Source: Pirellulales bacterium (GTDB taxonomy: Bacteria; Planctomycetota; Planctomycetia; Pirellulales; Thermoguttaceae). From it: a stretch of 64,000 nucleotides of DNA. Below are positions 18,364 through 28,400 of this stretch, one piece after another. Below the pieces are notes generated by a model. It was not told where the DNA came from and ran no database searches. It was given only the letters and a program-made list of their open reading frames with translations. The DNA lies in NCBI GenBank assembly GCA_016936015.1, contig JAFGPV010000146.1, positions 121,612 to 185,611 of the forward strand, given 5' to 3'. The translations under genes and the position numbers were made by a program. Position 1 is the stretch's first letter. Each line of letters starts with the position of its first letter.

Positions 18364-20661
18364 TTATTTTTTTTCTTCTTTCGAGGCCTCTTCGATTTCC
18401 TTGGAGGCCGGCGGAGGTTGCGGGGGATTGGAGGGATCTTCGATTTCGACGGCGAGAATCTCGATCTCCAGATCGGTTTTTTCTTCTCTCCTTTGCGTGA
18501 AATCGTAGGCGGCTTTATCGGCCCGGGTGATGGCGACGTCGATGGAGCGTTTGACGTTTCGCTCGGAATCGGTTTTCAGCACGTCAAACCAAACGCCGCT
18601 TTCCAGCAGGTGCAGGTCGCCGCCGTGCAGTCCCTGGCGGAGCTTTGCCAGGATCCTTTTGATTTTCCCTTCGGTTTCCACGCGGAAATACTGGATTTTC
18701 AAGCGGCCGGGAACCGCCGGCGCGAGTTCCTTGGGGGCCTTTTCGGGCCAATTCAGTTGAAATGCGGATTCGATCTTGGAGCCTTCGGGCAATTCGACGT
18801 CCTCAGGTTTCTCGGGGGCGGATTCGCCGAAAGGCTCTCCTTTTCGGGCCGCTTTTTCCTGCGCCCGGGCCGTGGCGTAGAACCGGGCGCGCCACGAGTT
18901 CAACAGTCTGAGCGAAACGTTGAACCACTCCTGTTCCGCCTGTTGGCGTTTTTGCTGCGGATCGACGCGGTCGCCGCCGGGGCCGCCGTAGTTGGGCGGC
19001 GGGTAATAGCCGCCCGGCCGCCCGCCTTGGACGCCCTGCCGGTCTTTCCGTGGTTGGAGTTTCACCAGGACGAGCATTCCCGGGTCGGTGACGACGCGGT
19101 CAGTCAATCCGGCGGCCTCCAAAGATTGCGGGCCGTCGAGGCCGCGCTTCTTCAAGAGTTTATAGAGCGCCGTGCGGAGCGGAGGGGTCGGGATAGTGGC
19201 GGCCAGGAGAATCGTGTTCGGGTGCTTCTCGAGCCCGCGGAGGTCGTCCAATTTCTCCGGCAGGGACGCCGCCAGAGGCCCGGTCCAAATCCGTTTCGCT
19301 AGACGTAATGCCTGCTCCGCCTCGGTCAATTTCGGCGCAGCGGGGCCGGACGGCATCGTGGCCGGCGGGCCGTACGGCCCGCTCCCGGGATAGGACGGAG
19401 GCCTCGAGGGAAGCGAGGGTCCATAAGCGGCCGAGGGCGCGTAGGAAGCGGAAGGGTACTCGGAGTAACCCGCGCCGGGCATCCCCTCTAAACCGACGGC
19501 GTTGGCGGGGATACCGAGCATCTGCTCCAGGGCCTTCGAACCGTAGTTGAGAAAGTATTGCTCCAATTGGGCCTTGGTCTCCGGCGGCAGGTCCTCGTTT
19601 TGATAGAGCACCAACTGCGCTTCAAGATTCAAGGGATCTTCCGTCAGCAAGAACTGGATCAACGGATGGTTCGGCGTGAAGTAGGCGCCGGTTAGACGCC
19701 GAGCCAGTGTTTTTCGGAATTCCTCGGAAGCTTGAGATTTCACCGCCTCCAGAACCTGGTTCTGCAACTCGTTCGGGGGGAGGGGATTCGCGGGATCCTG
19801 GGGCCGGAATTTTTCGGGTTCGATCAGGATCTCCAGCAGCGCCGCTTCGAACTCCGGCGCGGTCTGCTGCGTCACCAGCACCTTCAAGGCCGCTCCCACG
19901 GCGGTCCGCTCGTCGTCGGTGGCGCACTTCCCCTTGAGAATGTCCAGGATCGTCTGCCGCGCCGTCTTGGTCCCGTTGTCACCCAGGGCGAAGATAATCG
20001 CCTCGATCAAGCCGGGCTGCGCGGCCCCGTAGCTGCCGGGATAATACTGGGGGGGCTGACCGGGCGTGTTCTCTGGGGGTTTGAGCGGTTTCAGCAAGTT
20101 TGCCAAACCTTGAGCCGCATTGTCCTTTTTAAAGTGCTCCCCCACGTATCCCACCGCCTCGATCAACTTCGGATGGGACTCCTCCCGGGCGCGTTGATAA
20201 TCTTCGGCTGACCACTGCCTGAAATCTTCCGGCAACGGGGGCTTCGCCGGCGGTTGTCCCGGCGGCGAGTATTCTCCATAAGGACCCCCTTGCATCATGC
20301 CCGGCTGTCCGGGAACGGAGCCGCCTTGGGAGGGCGGCTCGGTGTAGTTCGCCGGCGGCATGGGCGGCGGGGCGCTGGATGAATCCGACGGCGTCGCAGC
20401 CGGCGGAGGCGGTGGTGCGGAAGTGCCCCCACCTCCCGGCGTCGGGGCCGCGGCGGCCGGCGGCGCTGAGCCGCTGCCGCTGCCGCCGCCGAACCAACCC
20501 ATCAACCCCCCCAAAACGATTAGCAGCAACAGCAGAACCACGCAACCGATTCCGATCTTGAAGGCATTGGAATTCAGCCCCTCTCCGCCCGATTTCTTTT
20601 TCGCTTTCTTTTTCACCGGCTGTTGGTTCGGATCGCGGATGATTTCGTCGTCGATCGACAT
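18364..20661 (-). CDS. Large membrane-anchored protein of unknown function
   Basis: Start ATG 20661 (MSIDDEIIRD) gives 765 residues; an upstream ATG at 20733 is less likely. A Lys-rich cytosolic N-terminus (KKKAKKK) precedes one membrane helix at about 31-52 (IGCVVLLLLLIVLGGLMGW). A long Gly/Pro/Ala/Ser-rich linker follows, and then a helical region from about 140 to 400 with repeated features that look like armadillo/HEAT-type pairs (LIEAIIFALGDNGTKTARQ, LEAQLVLYQNEDLPPETK). A second Pro/Tyr-rich linker and a C-terminal alpha/beta part end in charged residues. The topology is inside-out with a large periplasmic part. No catalytic motif was recognised. Planctomycete-specific scaffolding is possible but unproven. 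Confidence 0.75.
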   Translation of the reverse strand: MSIDDEIIRDPNQQPVKKKAKKKSGGEGLNSNAFKIGIGCVVLLLLLIVLGGLMGWFGGGSGSGSAPPAAAAPTPGGGGTSAPPPPPAATPSDSSSAPPPMPPANYTEPPSQGGSVPGQPGMMQGGPYGEYSPPGQPPAKPPLPEDFRQWSAEDYQRAREESHPKLIEAVGYVGEHFKKDNAAQGLANLLKPLKPPENTPGQPPQYYPGSYGAAQPGLIEAIIFALGDNGTKTARQTILDILKGKCATDDERTAVGAALKVLVTQQTAPEFEAALLEILIEPEKFRPQDPANPLPPNELQNQVLEAVKSQASEEFRKTLARRLTGAYFTPNHPLIQFLLTEDPLNLEAQLVLYQNEDLPPETKAQLEQYFLNYGSKALEQMLGIPANAVGLEGMPGAGYSEYPSASYAPSAAYGPSLPSRPPSYPGSGPYGPPATMPSGPAAPKLTEAEQALRLAKRIWTGPLAASLPEKLDDLRGLEKHPNTILLAATIPTPPLRTALYKLLKKRGLDGPQSLEAAGLTDRVVTDPGMLVLVKLQPRKDRQGVQGGRPGGYYPPPNYGGPGGDRVDPQQKRQQAEQEWFNVSLRLLNSWRARFYATARAQEKAARKGEPFGESAPEKPEDVELPEGSKIESAFQLNWPEKAPKELAPAVPGRLKIQYFRVETEGKIKRILAKLRQGLHGGDLHLLESGVWFDVLKTDSERNVKRSIDVAITRADKAAYDFTQRREEKTDLEIEILAVEIEDPSNPPQPPPASKEIEEASKEEKK

Positions 20662-20833
20662 GAAAAGACCCCCCCATCGGGAAGGATGGCATGGATGCCT
20701 ACTATTATTACACATTTCCCCCCGAAAAGCCACCTCGATTCTACTCGAATATAAAGGGATATCCTCGCGGATGGCCCAGTAAATTTGCCGATGAGAGGCG
20801 ACGCTTTCCTCCCAAATCCACAGTCAGAATGCG

Positions 20834-20878
20834 TAAAAAAAGAAGCCTCACAGGCACTCTTGTACCCATGAGGCTTCC
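20834..20878 (-). terminator. Rho-independent terminator of the PEP-CTERM gene
   Basis: On the minus strand GAAGCCTCA and TGAGGCTTC form a nine-base perfect stem around an 18-base loop, followed directly by seven T residues. It lies 27 bases beyond the stop codon of the gene at 20905-21570, the right place and orientation for an intrinsic terminator. Confidence 0.85.
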
Positions 20879-20904
20879 TGGAATGCGGACACACGGAAAC
20901 CATC

Positions 20905-21570
20905 TCAAGCACGTTTCCGTCGCCAGCGGTAAAATCCCAGAGCGATTGCTCCGAGGCCCAAGAGCACGTATGTCGAAGGCTCCGGGCACCAGGTGTCGAT
21001 GACCAACTCATCGACGTTAATCGTGCCGCCGATCACGAAACTCTCCCACTCCGGATTCGGAATAATTGTCCACCTATACGTGGTTTCCGTCCAACCGAAT
21101 CCCAAATCCACCTCCCCAACGATTTCGGGCGGGGTTTGAGTTGCTGTGGGATAGGCGTCAAAGTCCGACAATACCGGCACTCCGACTCCTTCTTGCGGCT
21201 GCCAGGTGAGTTGAACCCACATCGTTTTTTCCAGCGGTTCAGGATAATTGTCCAAATGCACCGCGATTTCACCCGAAAGGGGCCAAATACCCTCTCGACC
21301 GGATCCGCTGGGATCAACTTCAATCCAATCACTTATGGGATACACTACCAACTCGGTGCTGGGCAAAGGGGGAAGTCCACCCGTTGCAGGTCCATCCGGC
21401 TTCAAACCGTCTGGATTTCCCGTATTAGCGGTTAAGAATTCCCACACTTGGGAAGTGGTCCGAGGTAGACCCCGCCACGGCGGCGGTTGAACGTCATCCG
21501 CCGTGGCGGTGACGACCATGCCGCTCAGTAATAGTCCGCAGGCCAAACACGTGAGAAAAATCTGTTTCAT
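20905..21570 (-). CDS. PEP-CTERM sorting domain protein
   Basis: A 221-residue exported protein. The signal peptide is MKQIFLTCLACGLLLSGMVV with cleavage likely near ATADD. The mature domain is acidic and beta-rich (TMWVQLTWQPQEGVG, WTETTYRWTIIPNPEWESF), without a known enzymatic motif. The C-terminus is a typical PEP-CTERM signal, CPEPSTYVLLGLGAIALG followed by YRWRRKRA, so an exosortase-like enzyme would process it for the cell surface or matrix. Together with the C10 protease at 9169 it shows that the host has a PEP-CTERM system. A clean intrinsic terminator follows it, so it is transcribed as its own unit. Confidence 0.85.
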   Translation of the reverse strand: MKQIFLTCLACGLLLSGMVVTATADDVQPPPWRGLPRTTSQVWEFLTANTGNPDGLKPDGPATGGLPPLPSTELVVYPISDWIEVDPSGSGREGIWPLSGEIAVHLDNYPEPLEKTMWVQLTWQPQEGVGVPVLSDFDAYPTATQTPPEIVGEVDLGFGWTETTYRWTIIPNPEWESFVIGGTINVDELVIDTWCPEPSTYVLLGLGAIALGFYRWRRKRA

Positions 21571-22020
21571 ATTCTTCTGGCCTTTCTTCTTAAAAAAACC
21601 AACAACCTCCTTCCGAGTCGGTCGAAAGACCGACCCGTTTTTCTTGCCGTCCTTCCGGAGCGGCTTTCCGACCTGCCCGCGTCCGATCTCAGGACTCGAT
21701 CCAATTAGTGCGTATAGATCCTACAGCCTCATTCCCTTGATGACTTACGTTCCCCAACAAGGAAACGGCTTGCGCGGCTTAGGAACTGCCGCACCAGATA
21801 CGCCCGTGCTCAGTACGTGGCCGAACCTGGGATGTAAAATGTCTACCGAGAGAGGAGAGAAACGCCGCCGAGTCAATCCGGTGATTCCCTCAAGGCGCCG
21901 GAAAAAACGCTGCCTCCCTGTTTGTAAGGAAAAGATTAAAAACAAATAAAAACATAACGCGAGAGCCGTATAAGATCAATAACCAGAAATAGGGGTCTTT
22001 TAGAACTATTGATATCAACT
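21571..22020. other. Intergenic stretch with one inverted repeat
   Basis: About 450 bases between minus-strand genes. The only clear element is a perfect seven-base stem GTCGGTC-GAAA-GACCGAC at 21617-21634, followed on the plus strand by CCGTTTTT, 46 bases upstream of the PEP-CTERM start. It could be a plus-strand terminator without an obvious gene to end, or a leader structure on the minus strand. No other gene or RNA was recognised. Confidence 0.4.
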
Positions 22021-23436
22021 CTATAGCGGGGGTGCTTTGCTGTCTTTTTGGCCCAACCGGGTGGCAAATCGCTGCCAAACCGGCCAGAGCAGGGAGGCGT
22101 TCGATCGCAAATACCTCCACCGGTTGTAGAACCGCGCGATGCACCGGGCGTGCAGCCGCCGCACGTCTTCGGGAAGAACCAACGGGGTCTGCATCACCGG
22201 CAGGTACGAGGTGTAGTGGGTGAAATCGAAGTCGGCAATTTCCGCGCCGTGACGGGCGAAGTATTCCGTGCCGGGGTACGGCGTCAGGAGATTGAAATTG
22301 GCAAAGGTGGGATTCAACTCCCGGGCGTATCGGGCCACCCGGCGGATCGAGAACTCGTCGTCTTCGGGAAAACCGATGATAAAGCTGGCGACCGTGCGAA
22401 TTCCCCATCGCCGACAGGTCTCGATCAACTCGTGCTGCGGCGTTTCTCTCATCCTCGCCCGGGACACGGAGAACCGCCGGGCGTCGGGCGCTTCGGCGCC
22501 CACCGTCACGCTGCAAAGCCCGGCGTCCTTCAGCGCCCGGAGCAACTCGCGGGGAAGCAATTCCGCCCGGGTTTCCACGGAGAACTGGATTTTCCCGGGC
22601 AGCCGGGCAATTCCTTCCGCCAGGCGATGGGCGTGGTCGGGATCCTGGCCAAACAGGGGATCGCGGAACTTGAAGGAGCGGAAACCCCAACGCCGCCTCC
22701 CGTACCGGATTTCCTCGACGACCGCCCCGGGATCGCGCAGGCGGAGCCCCTTTTGCCCGGCAAGGTAGGGGCAGTAGGCGCAGGAAAACGTGCAGCCGCG
22801 GCTGGACTGGATCAACGCCGTGGGGAACCGCCAAAAATCGTAACCGATGCGGAAGCCCCCCGGATGAAACGGCGTCCAATCCGGCGGCGGCAGCCGGTCG
22901 AGATCCTCTACCCGGCCTAATGCGAATACATTCGAAGGTCGAGAGTCGAGGGTCGAGGACGGCATTTCGACCTTCGACCATCGACCTTCGACCTTCGATT
23001 GCTCGAGGACCTCGTCAAACTTCCAGAGCATTTGTTCCGGCTCGCCCCGGAGGACCGTGACGGGAAGTCCCGCGAAGATTTCAGGCGCCGCAGAGGCCGC
23101 TGGTCCGACGACCCATATCCGACAGCCCGGCTGCCGTCGCCGGACCTCGAGCATCGCCCGGCGCTCCGCGTCCAGCGTGACCAGCGCCGGGTGAAAGACG
23201 TAGAGATCCGCCGGCGGAAGACGGTCCACGGCGTAATGCACGCGATGTCCTCGGCGCTGGAACGCCGCCGCCAGGTAGCCCAGCGTCAGGGCTGCAGGCC
23301 AGCGCTTCCAGGAGAAGTAACGCCCATAAAACCACCGTCCCGCTCCCGGCGGCGCTCGAGGCGGCCCCGCGCCGAATCCGCCGGCCAGGTCCTTGACGAC
23401 GGGAACTTTCCGCGTGTCCCAGAGGACGACGTGCAT
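22021..23436 (-). CDS. B12-binding-type radical SAM protein
   Basis: A 471-residue radical SAM enzyme. The N-terminal 140 residues look like a cobalamin-binding-type Rossmann domain (LTLGYLAAAFQRRGH, DLYVFHPALVTLDAE, RIWVVGPAAS). The cluster motif is CTFSCAYC around residues 213-220, followed by KFRDPLFGQD and TVGAEAPDARR, then IGFPEDDEFSIRRV and NLLTPYPGTEYF, all usual in BchE/HpnJ-like proteins. Residues about 145-168 (SKVEGRWSKVEMPSSTLDSR) are encoded by a dispersed repeat inserted in frame between the two domains. The reaction is unknown. The neighbour is a ceramide-glucosyltransferase-like enzyme, an HpnI/HpnJ-type pairing that may point to lipid modification, but this is inference. Confidence 0.85.
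   Translation of the reverse strand: MHVVLWDTRKVPVVKDLAGGFGAGPPRAPPGAGRWFYGRYFSWKRWPAALTLGYLAAAFQRRGHRVHYAVDRLPPADLYVFHPALVTLDAERRAMLEVRRRQPGCRIWVVGPAASAAPEIFAGLPVTVLRGEPEQMLWKFDEVLEQSKVEGRWSKVEMPSSTLDSRPSNVFALGRVEDLDRLPPPDWTPFHPGGFRIGYDFWRFPTALIQSSRGCTFSCAYCPYLAGQKGLRLRDPGAVVEEIRYGRRRWGFRSFKFRDPLFGQDPDHAHRLAEGIARLPGKIQFSVETRAELLPRELLRALKDAGLCSVTVGAEAPDARRFSVSRARMRETPQHELIETCRRWGIRTVASFIIGFPEDDEFSIRRVARYARELNPTFANFNLLTPYPGTEYFARHGAEIADFDFTHYTSYLPVMQTPLVLPEDVRRLHARCIARFYNRWRYLRSNASLLWPVWQRFATRLGQKDSKAPPL
22931..23000. repeat. GTCGAGGGTCGA tandem repeat inside the radical SAM gene
   Basis: Units of GGTCGA(G/A) on the left and their complement CGACCTTCGA on the right, with ACGGCATT between, form an inverted pair of short tandem repeats. 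The same family is at 58121-58206, 24900-24925 and 35314-35342. It is read in frame here. Confidence 0.8.
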
Positions 23437-23574
23437 GGGTGGAGGAGATGAGAGATAAAAGGCCGCTTGCGGCTTAGCAAATGATGAATGACGAAATCCG
23501 AATGATGAACGAATGAAAAATAACGAATGTCAAATGACAAAAACCATATCTTTTCCGCCTCTATCCGGCTCACG

Positions 23575-24879
23575 TCACGCTTGGCACTCCGCGTTCCGCA
23601 TTCCGCATTCCGCACTCACCACCGGTGCGTTCAGTCCGGGCAGGGGGAGCACGGCGGGATCGCTCTCCCGCCAGAACCGGCCGATCTTTCCATCGCGCCG
23701 CAGACGGTAGCGGATGCCGCGCCAGGCCACTTCGCGGCCGAAGAGCGATCCCAGCACCGCCAGCCAATGGAACAATCCGGCCAGCGGATGCAGCCACACG
23801 TCGAAGTGCCGCGCCCAGCGGAGCGGCCGCTTTAAGTGGGGGAAGTACGACCGGACCAAATCCTGCCGCAGCATTCCCCGCGCGCTGCGGAGCAAATAGA
23901 CCGCGACGACTACCGCGGCGGGAATCCACAGCGGAAACCACTTCCGCTCCAGGTTCACCGCCAAGACGCCCACGTTGCCCCACCACAACACGTTGCTCAG
24001 CGTGTAGCCCATGATCGCGAAGAGCCACCAGTCGCGGAGATAGAATCGTCCCAGGAGGTATTGCCGCCGGACGAAGGCAAAGACCTCCGTCAGCGAGTGA
24101 TCCACCGGTGAGGCCACGATGCAGGACGGCTCAAAGCGGACGTTCAGGCCGGCCTGGCGGAGCAGCCGGCTGGCCACCAGGTCGTCGCTGAGCATTCCCT
24201 GCCAAGCGGAGCGCAGCCCGACGAGTTGGAAGATCTCGCGGCGGATCGCCCACGACCCCCCCCAGATCAAATAGTGACTGCTCTGGCACAACAGCGAGAG
24301 CAGGTCGCAATTCGAGCTGTACAGCAGATGGTTGGCCATCGTGGGCCGCTCGGGAACGAACCAGCGGTATCCGGTGACTGCGCCGCGCCCGGGACGATCC
24401 AGCCGGGAAATCAACAGCCGAAGCCAGTTGGGGCGGGGCCGGGCGTCGGAATCGACGAACGCCAGATACTCGATTCGCGGCGAGAGCCGAGCCGTGGCCG
24501 CCCGCAGATTGTGTACCTTTTGCCCGCTGGCCGCCGCCCGGCCGGCAACCAGCATCCGCGCGGTGATCCACGGATGGTCGGCCATCACGCGGCGAATTGC
24601 CGGGCAGGCCGGGTCCTCGGGGCTTTCCACGATAAACGTCACCTCGTAATCGTCGTAGTCCTGCTCCAGGACCGCCCGCAGATGATCCTCCAAGTCGATG
24701 TCGAAACCCTTGCAGGGCGCGCAAACCAGCACCCGCCCCGAAGGCTGATAAGAAGGGCCGCTCTTCAAGCAACTCTTGGCGTATCGGCGATGCTCCCAAG
24801 TCTGTAACAACAAAAGCAGCGATTGGAGAATCGCCAGGCTCGCGAACAGGCCGTAGAGAATCGGCAGGGAGGCTTCCAT
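23575..24879 (-). CDS. Glycosyltransferase family 2, ceramide-glucosyltransferase-like (HpnI-like)
   Basis: A 434-residue membrane glycosyltransferase from ATG 24879; a longer frame to 25011 reads through a tandem repeat and is rejected. An N-terminal helix (LPILYGLFASLAILQSLLLLLQ) is followed by the GT-A domain: VLVCAPCKGFDIDLEDHLR, FIVESPEDPA, YLAFVDSDARP, GGSWAIRREIF and LSDDLVASRLL, which supply the expected Asp residues. RRQYLLGR stands where family members have a (Q/R)xxRW motif. Several C-terminal membrane helices follow. Members of this group transfer a sugar to a lipid (ceramide, or a hopanoid in HpnI). The last dozen residues (AECGMRNAECQA) come from a GCATTCC repeat. It lies upstream of the radical SAM gene on the same strand. 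Confidence 0.85.
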   Translation of the reverse strand: MEASLPILYGLFASLAILQSLLLLLQTWEHRRYAKSCLKSGPSYQPSGRVLVCAPCKGFDIDLEDHLRAVLEQDYDDYEVTFIVESPEDPACPAIRRVMADHPWITARMLVAGRAAASGQKVHNLRAATARLSPRIEYLAFVDSDARPRPNWLRLLISRLDRPGRGAVTGYRWFVPERPTMANHLLYSSNCDLLSLLCQSSHYLIWGGSWAIRREIFQLVGLRSAWQGMLSDDLVASRLLRQAGLNVRFEPSCIVASPVDHSLTEVFAFVRRQYLLGRFYLRDWWLFAIMGYTLSNVLWWGNVGVLAVNLERKWFPLWIPAAVVVAVYLLRSARGMLRQDLVRSYFPHLKRPLRWARHFDVWLHPLAGLFHWLAVLGSLFGREVAWRGIRYRLRRDGKIGRFWRESDPAVLPLPGLNAPVVSAECGMRNAECQA

Positions 24880-25080
24880 GCTCAACACCTGCTTATGTGG
24901 GTCAAGGGTCGAGGATCGAGGGTCGAGTAATCTATTCCGCCAATGGATAGGAAAAACAGCCCATTTTGACCGGCAGAGGATACCGGTCTTTGCCATATCG
25001 GTCAATGGCAACTGAACTGTGGGACTGGAGAAGATGAGAAAAATGGCAAGCCAAAAGGGGGACAGGTCCCCTTTTCCGTT

Positions 25081-25467
25081 CTACGTCCACCAAGAAAGCA
25101 TCACGCCCAGTCGGGCGAGGAAGATGATGCTTCCCACGACAGCGGCGCCCACGGAAGCCAACAAGACGGCGCCGCTGCCGATGTCCAACGAATTCTCCAG
25201 GTGGGGGTCCAAGTTGCCGGTAATGGCCTTGGCCATTGATTCCAGTGCGCTATTGAACATCTCGGCCGTCAACACGATCGTGACGCACAGCAACAAGAGG
25301 CACCACTGCGTCAGGCTCACGTCCAGGATGACGGCCGCCGCGATCACGGCCGCCGTCATAAAGAAATGCACAAAAAAGCTGCTCTGCCCGCGCACTCCCG
25401 CTTTCACTCCGCGAAAGGCGTTGCGGAATTTATTCACCCAATACCGTTCGGGAAGGGGGCCGTCCAT
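25081..25467 (-). CDS. dgkA: Diacylglycerol kinase / undecaprenol kinase family protein
   Basis: A 128-residue integral membrane kinase of the DgkA type. FRNAFRGVKAGVRGQSSFFVH is the conserved amphipathic N-terminus. Three membrane helices follow, around residues 37-55, 57-77 and 97-120. The active-site motif EMFNSALES near residue 70 and a downstream Asp in LDIGSGAVLL match the family. It recycles diacylglycerol or phosphorylates undecaprenol at the inner membrane. It starts only five bases after the lptD stop on the same strand, so it is probably cotranscribed with lptD. Confidence 0.93.
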   Translation of the reverse strand: MDGPLPERYWVNKFRNAFRGVKAGVRGQSSFFVHFFMTAAVIAAAVILDVSLTQWCLLLLCVTIVLTAEMFNSALESMAKAITGNLDPHLENSLDIGSGAVLLASVGAAVVGSIIFLARLGVMLSWWT

Positions 25468-25472
25468 GACAT

Positions 25473-28400
25473 TTACTCCAGTACGGAAGTTCCGACGGGC
25501 GGGATGACTCCGCCGCCGACGTAGCGCAATCGGCCTTTGGTGAGGAACCGCGGCTCGACATTGAAGGTGGCTCCCCAGTTGTTGTGGATCGGGTCGACGT
25601 TGAAACCGACGTTGACGAGGAACGATTCGCCGACCCGGGTGATGCCGAGGAATTGACCAAGGTTGCCTTCATCGCCCAGGTCGAGGGAGGTGCCGAACGT
25701 GGAGATCCACTTGGGGCTCATCCAGTAGCTATAGGACGTTGTGAGGACGCGGTTTTGCACCGGTCCGTCGATATAGCGGAAGCCGAGATACAAGCTGCCG
25801 CGCGGCGGCCGGGTGAGGAAGCCGCCCACGGAAAAGGTTTTCTGGCCCCCGTCGAAGAAATCGAACAGCCCGTCGCTCAGCAGCGTCAGCCGATCGCCCA
25901 CGTGCCAGCGGAAATTGTAGTCGGCCAGTCCGGGCACCTCGCCGAAGTCGTCGCGGTTCGGATCGGGGAAGAGGCTGATGTTGGTATCCAGCGTGATCCA
26001 GTCGATGATGTGTTGGTTGCCGGGCATGCCGCGCTTGGTCTGCCAGCGTTGCAAGACGCCCAGCCGGAAGACCGTCAGATCGTCGACGACCTCCGGCGAC
26101 GGCGACGTGACCCAACTGCCCAGGCCGGTCCGCAGGGCATAGTATCTTTCGTCGAATTGCGGGGGGATGGTCCCGCCGAAGGTGCTGACGATGAACCGCT
26201 GGCGGGCCGCGATGATCGAGTTGTCGTCCAGCAGGTCGTACAGCGGCAGAAGCGTCATGTCCTGGTTGCTGTCGGCTAAGGCGAATTCCGCCTCGAAGGT
26301 GATTTTGTGCGCCACGCCGTGGACGTTCAGCAGGTCGCTTTCGGCGTCCGGATTAACGGACCACATCGGCAGGCTCGCCCGCATGCCCGCCTGCCAGTAC
26401 AAACGGTTCAGGGCGTCGCCGTTGATGTCTTCCCCCCAGTGGGCCGCCTGACCCAAGGCGTAGGGGACGATTTTCACCGGGCCGAGTTGGAACGGCCAAT
26501 CGAGTTCCTGGGTGGTGAAGAGCCGTTCGCCGATGGCCAAGTTCTGGTTCCAAGGGAGATACTCGAACGGCCGATCATACATGTTGTCCGGGAAGTTGCC
26601 GGGCTTGAACCGCCCGAAGCCCACTCCGGAGCGTTCGTACCAGGTGAACACGTCGCCCAGCAGCGGTTGGCCGAGCCAGAAGTGATCGGCCCGCGGCAGC
26701 CATTCGGTTTCGGTGTAGAAGTTGTTCAAGCGGACGCCGGCGGCGAGGCTCAACACGCGGTTGTCCTGCGTGTGCTTCAATTCCAGATCGGTGGTTTCAT
26801 CCTTCAGGTCGTTCCATTCCCGGAGATAATAGCTCTGAAGGAAGTTGCGGTCGCTGATCCAGCCGGCCTCGGCCGTAAGCTGCCAGTTCTCCCCGAGCAG
26901 TTGGCGATGGTGCCAGAAAAGCCGGAAGCGATATTTCTTTTCCGGGACTAGATTCGAACGGCCGATGCCGAGGTTGTCCCTGCCGTAATCGCGGATCCCC
27001 CAATAGTCCAGCAGCCCGCCGGCCTGCCCGGGAATGCCGAAAATATCCTGCCGCGCATAGGGGAAACTGCCGCCGTGCCCGAAGCCGCGTTCGCCGAGGT
27101 ACTCCAGGCTGACGTCCAGATCGGTGCCCCGCGGGGGATCCCGCAGACCGAGCAATTCGTAACCGTTCCAATGGGTCAGGATTTGCATCCCATAGATTTG
27201 ATCGTACCGGGCGCTGATGCGGCGGAGGTAGTACGTCGGCTCGTCGATCCGCGAGCGGAAGTAGGGCCAGTAAAACACCGGAATCGAGCCCATGTAGAGC
27301 ACGCTGTTTTTGCCTTCGGCGTAACGCTGGCTTTCGAAAGCCGGCCCGTTGGTCGCGGGATCGGTCAACTGCTGACCGGTCGCGGGATCCAACAACGGGA
27401 CGTCCTCCTGCTGGAAGATGATGTCGCCCATCTGGAGCCGATAGGTCGGCTTGCCGAGTCGGCTGGACGTGATGAAAGTATCCTCCGCGACGTAACGGTT
27501 CGGGCTGATTTGCTGCAACAAATTGGTGCGGAGCCGCAACAGGCCGTCGAACTCCGGCGCCGGCGTGAGCATCTCGGCGTTGATCACCGTCAGGAGGTGG
27601 TTCCGGGCGTCGTAGTACATGCGGTCGGCGAAGATGACCCGTGCCCCCTGACGGAAAACGATGTTCCCCTCCAGATAAAATTCCAACGGGAGACTCTCAT
27701 TCTCGGACCTCTTGCCCGTCAGGTCGAGGTTCTTGTTCGTCCAGATCACCACGCGATCCGCCGAGAGGTCGACCGTGCCTTGCAGCGGCATCCCGCCCAC
27801 CTCCAGGCTCACGCCTTCCACCACGACGTTCACCCCCGAGTCGATCACCACCACCGCCTGCGGCCCATTGGGATCGGGAAACCACTTCCACTGCGTGGCG
27901 ACGTCGCCCCGCGGAAAGACCCGCACCCGGCGGCCGGGCGCCTGGCCGGGCATTCCACCGGCCGGGGGAGCGGCCGGCGGCGCGACCGGCACCAACGGGC
28001 CGTACAATTCGGGCGTCGGCGTCGGGATCGGCTCGGCATACTGCGCCGCCCGAACGTCCGTCCGCCGCAACGCGTCGGGCGCGGACGATTGCCGCTGCTG
28101 CATCCCCCGCCGATAAATCGCCGGCTCCGCCTCCGGCGGCCCGACGATCCGCGGCACGTTCATCTGAACGCCGCCGTAGGTGACAAATCGCTCCAGGAAG
28201 GCCTGATCTGTCAACCGCAACGTCGGGGATCCTCGTAAAGTCCCCTCTCCCTTTGGGAGAGGGCCAGGGTGAGGGCTATTGTGTGGGCCATCTTTAGAAA
28301 CATGCTGCTTCTCGAAAATCACGTCGCCTTCAAAATAGGCGATCACCTTCGATTCCGGGTTATCCATACCGTCGGCCGGATTAATCCACAACACCGCCTC

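Noticed and set aside
21503..21949. 148-residue plus-strand frame before the radical SAM gene
   Set aside because: Overlaps the PEP-CTERM start region and an inverted repeat, low complexity, no motif and no SD.
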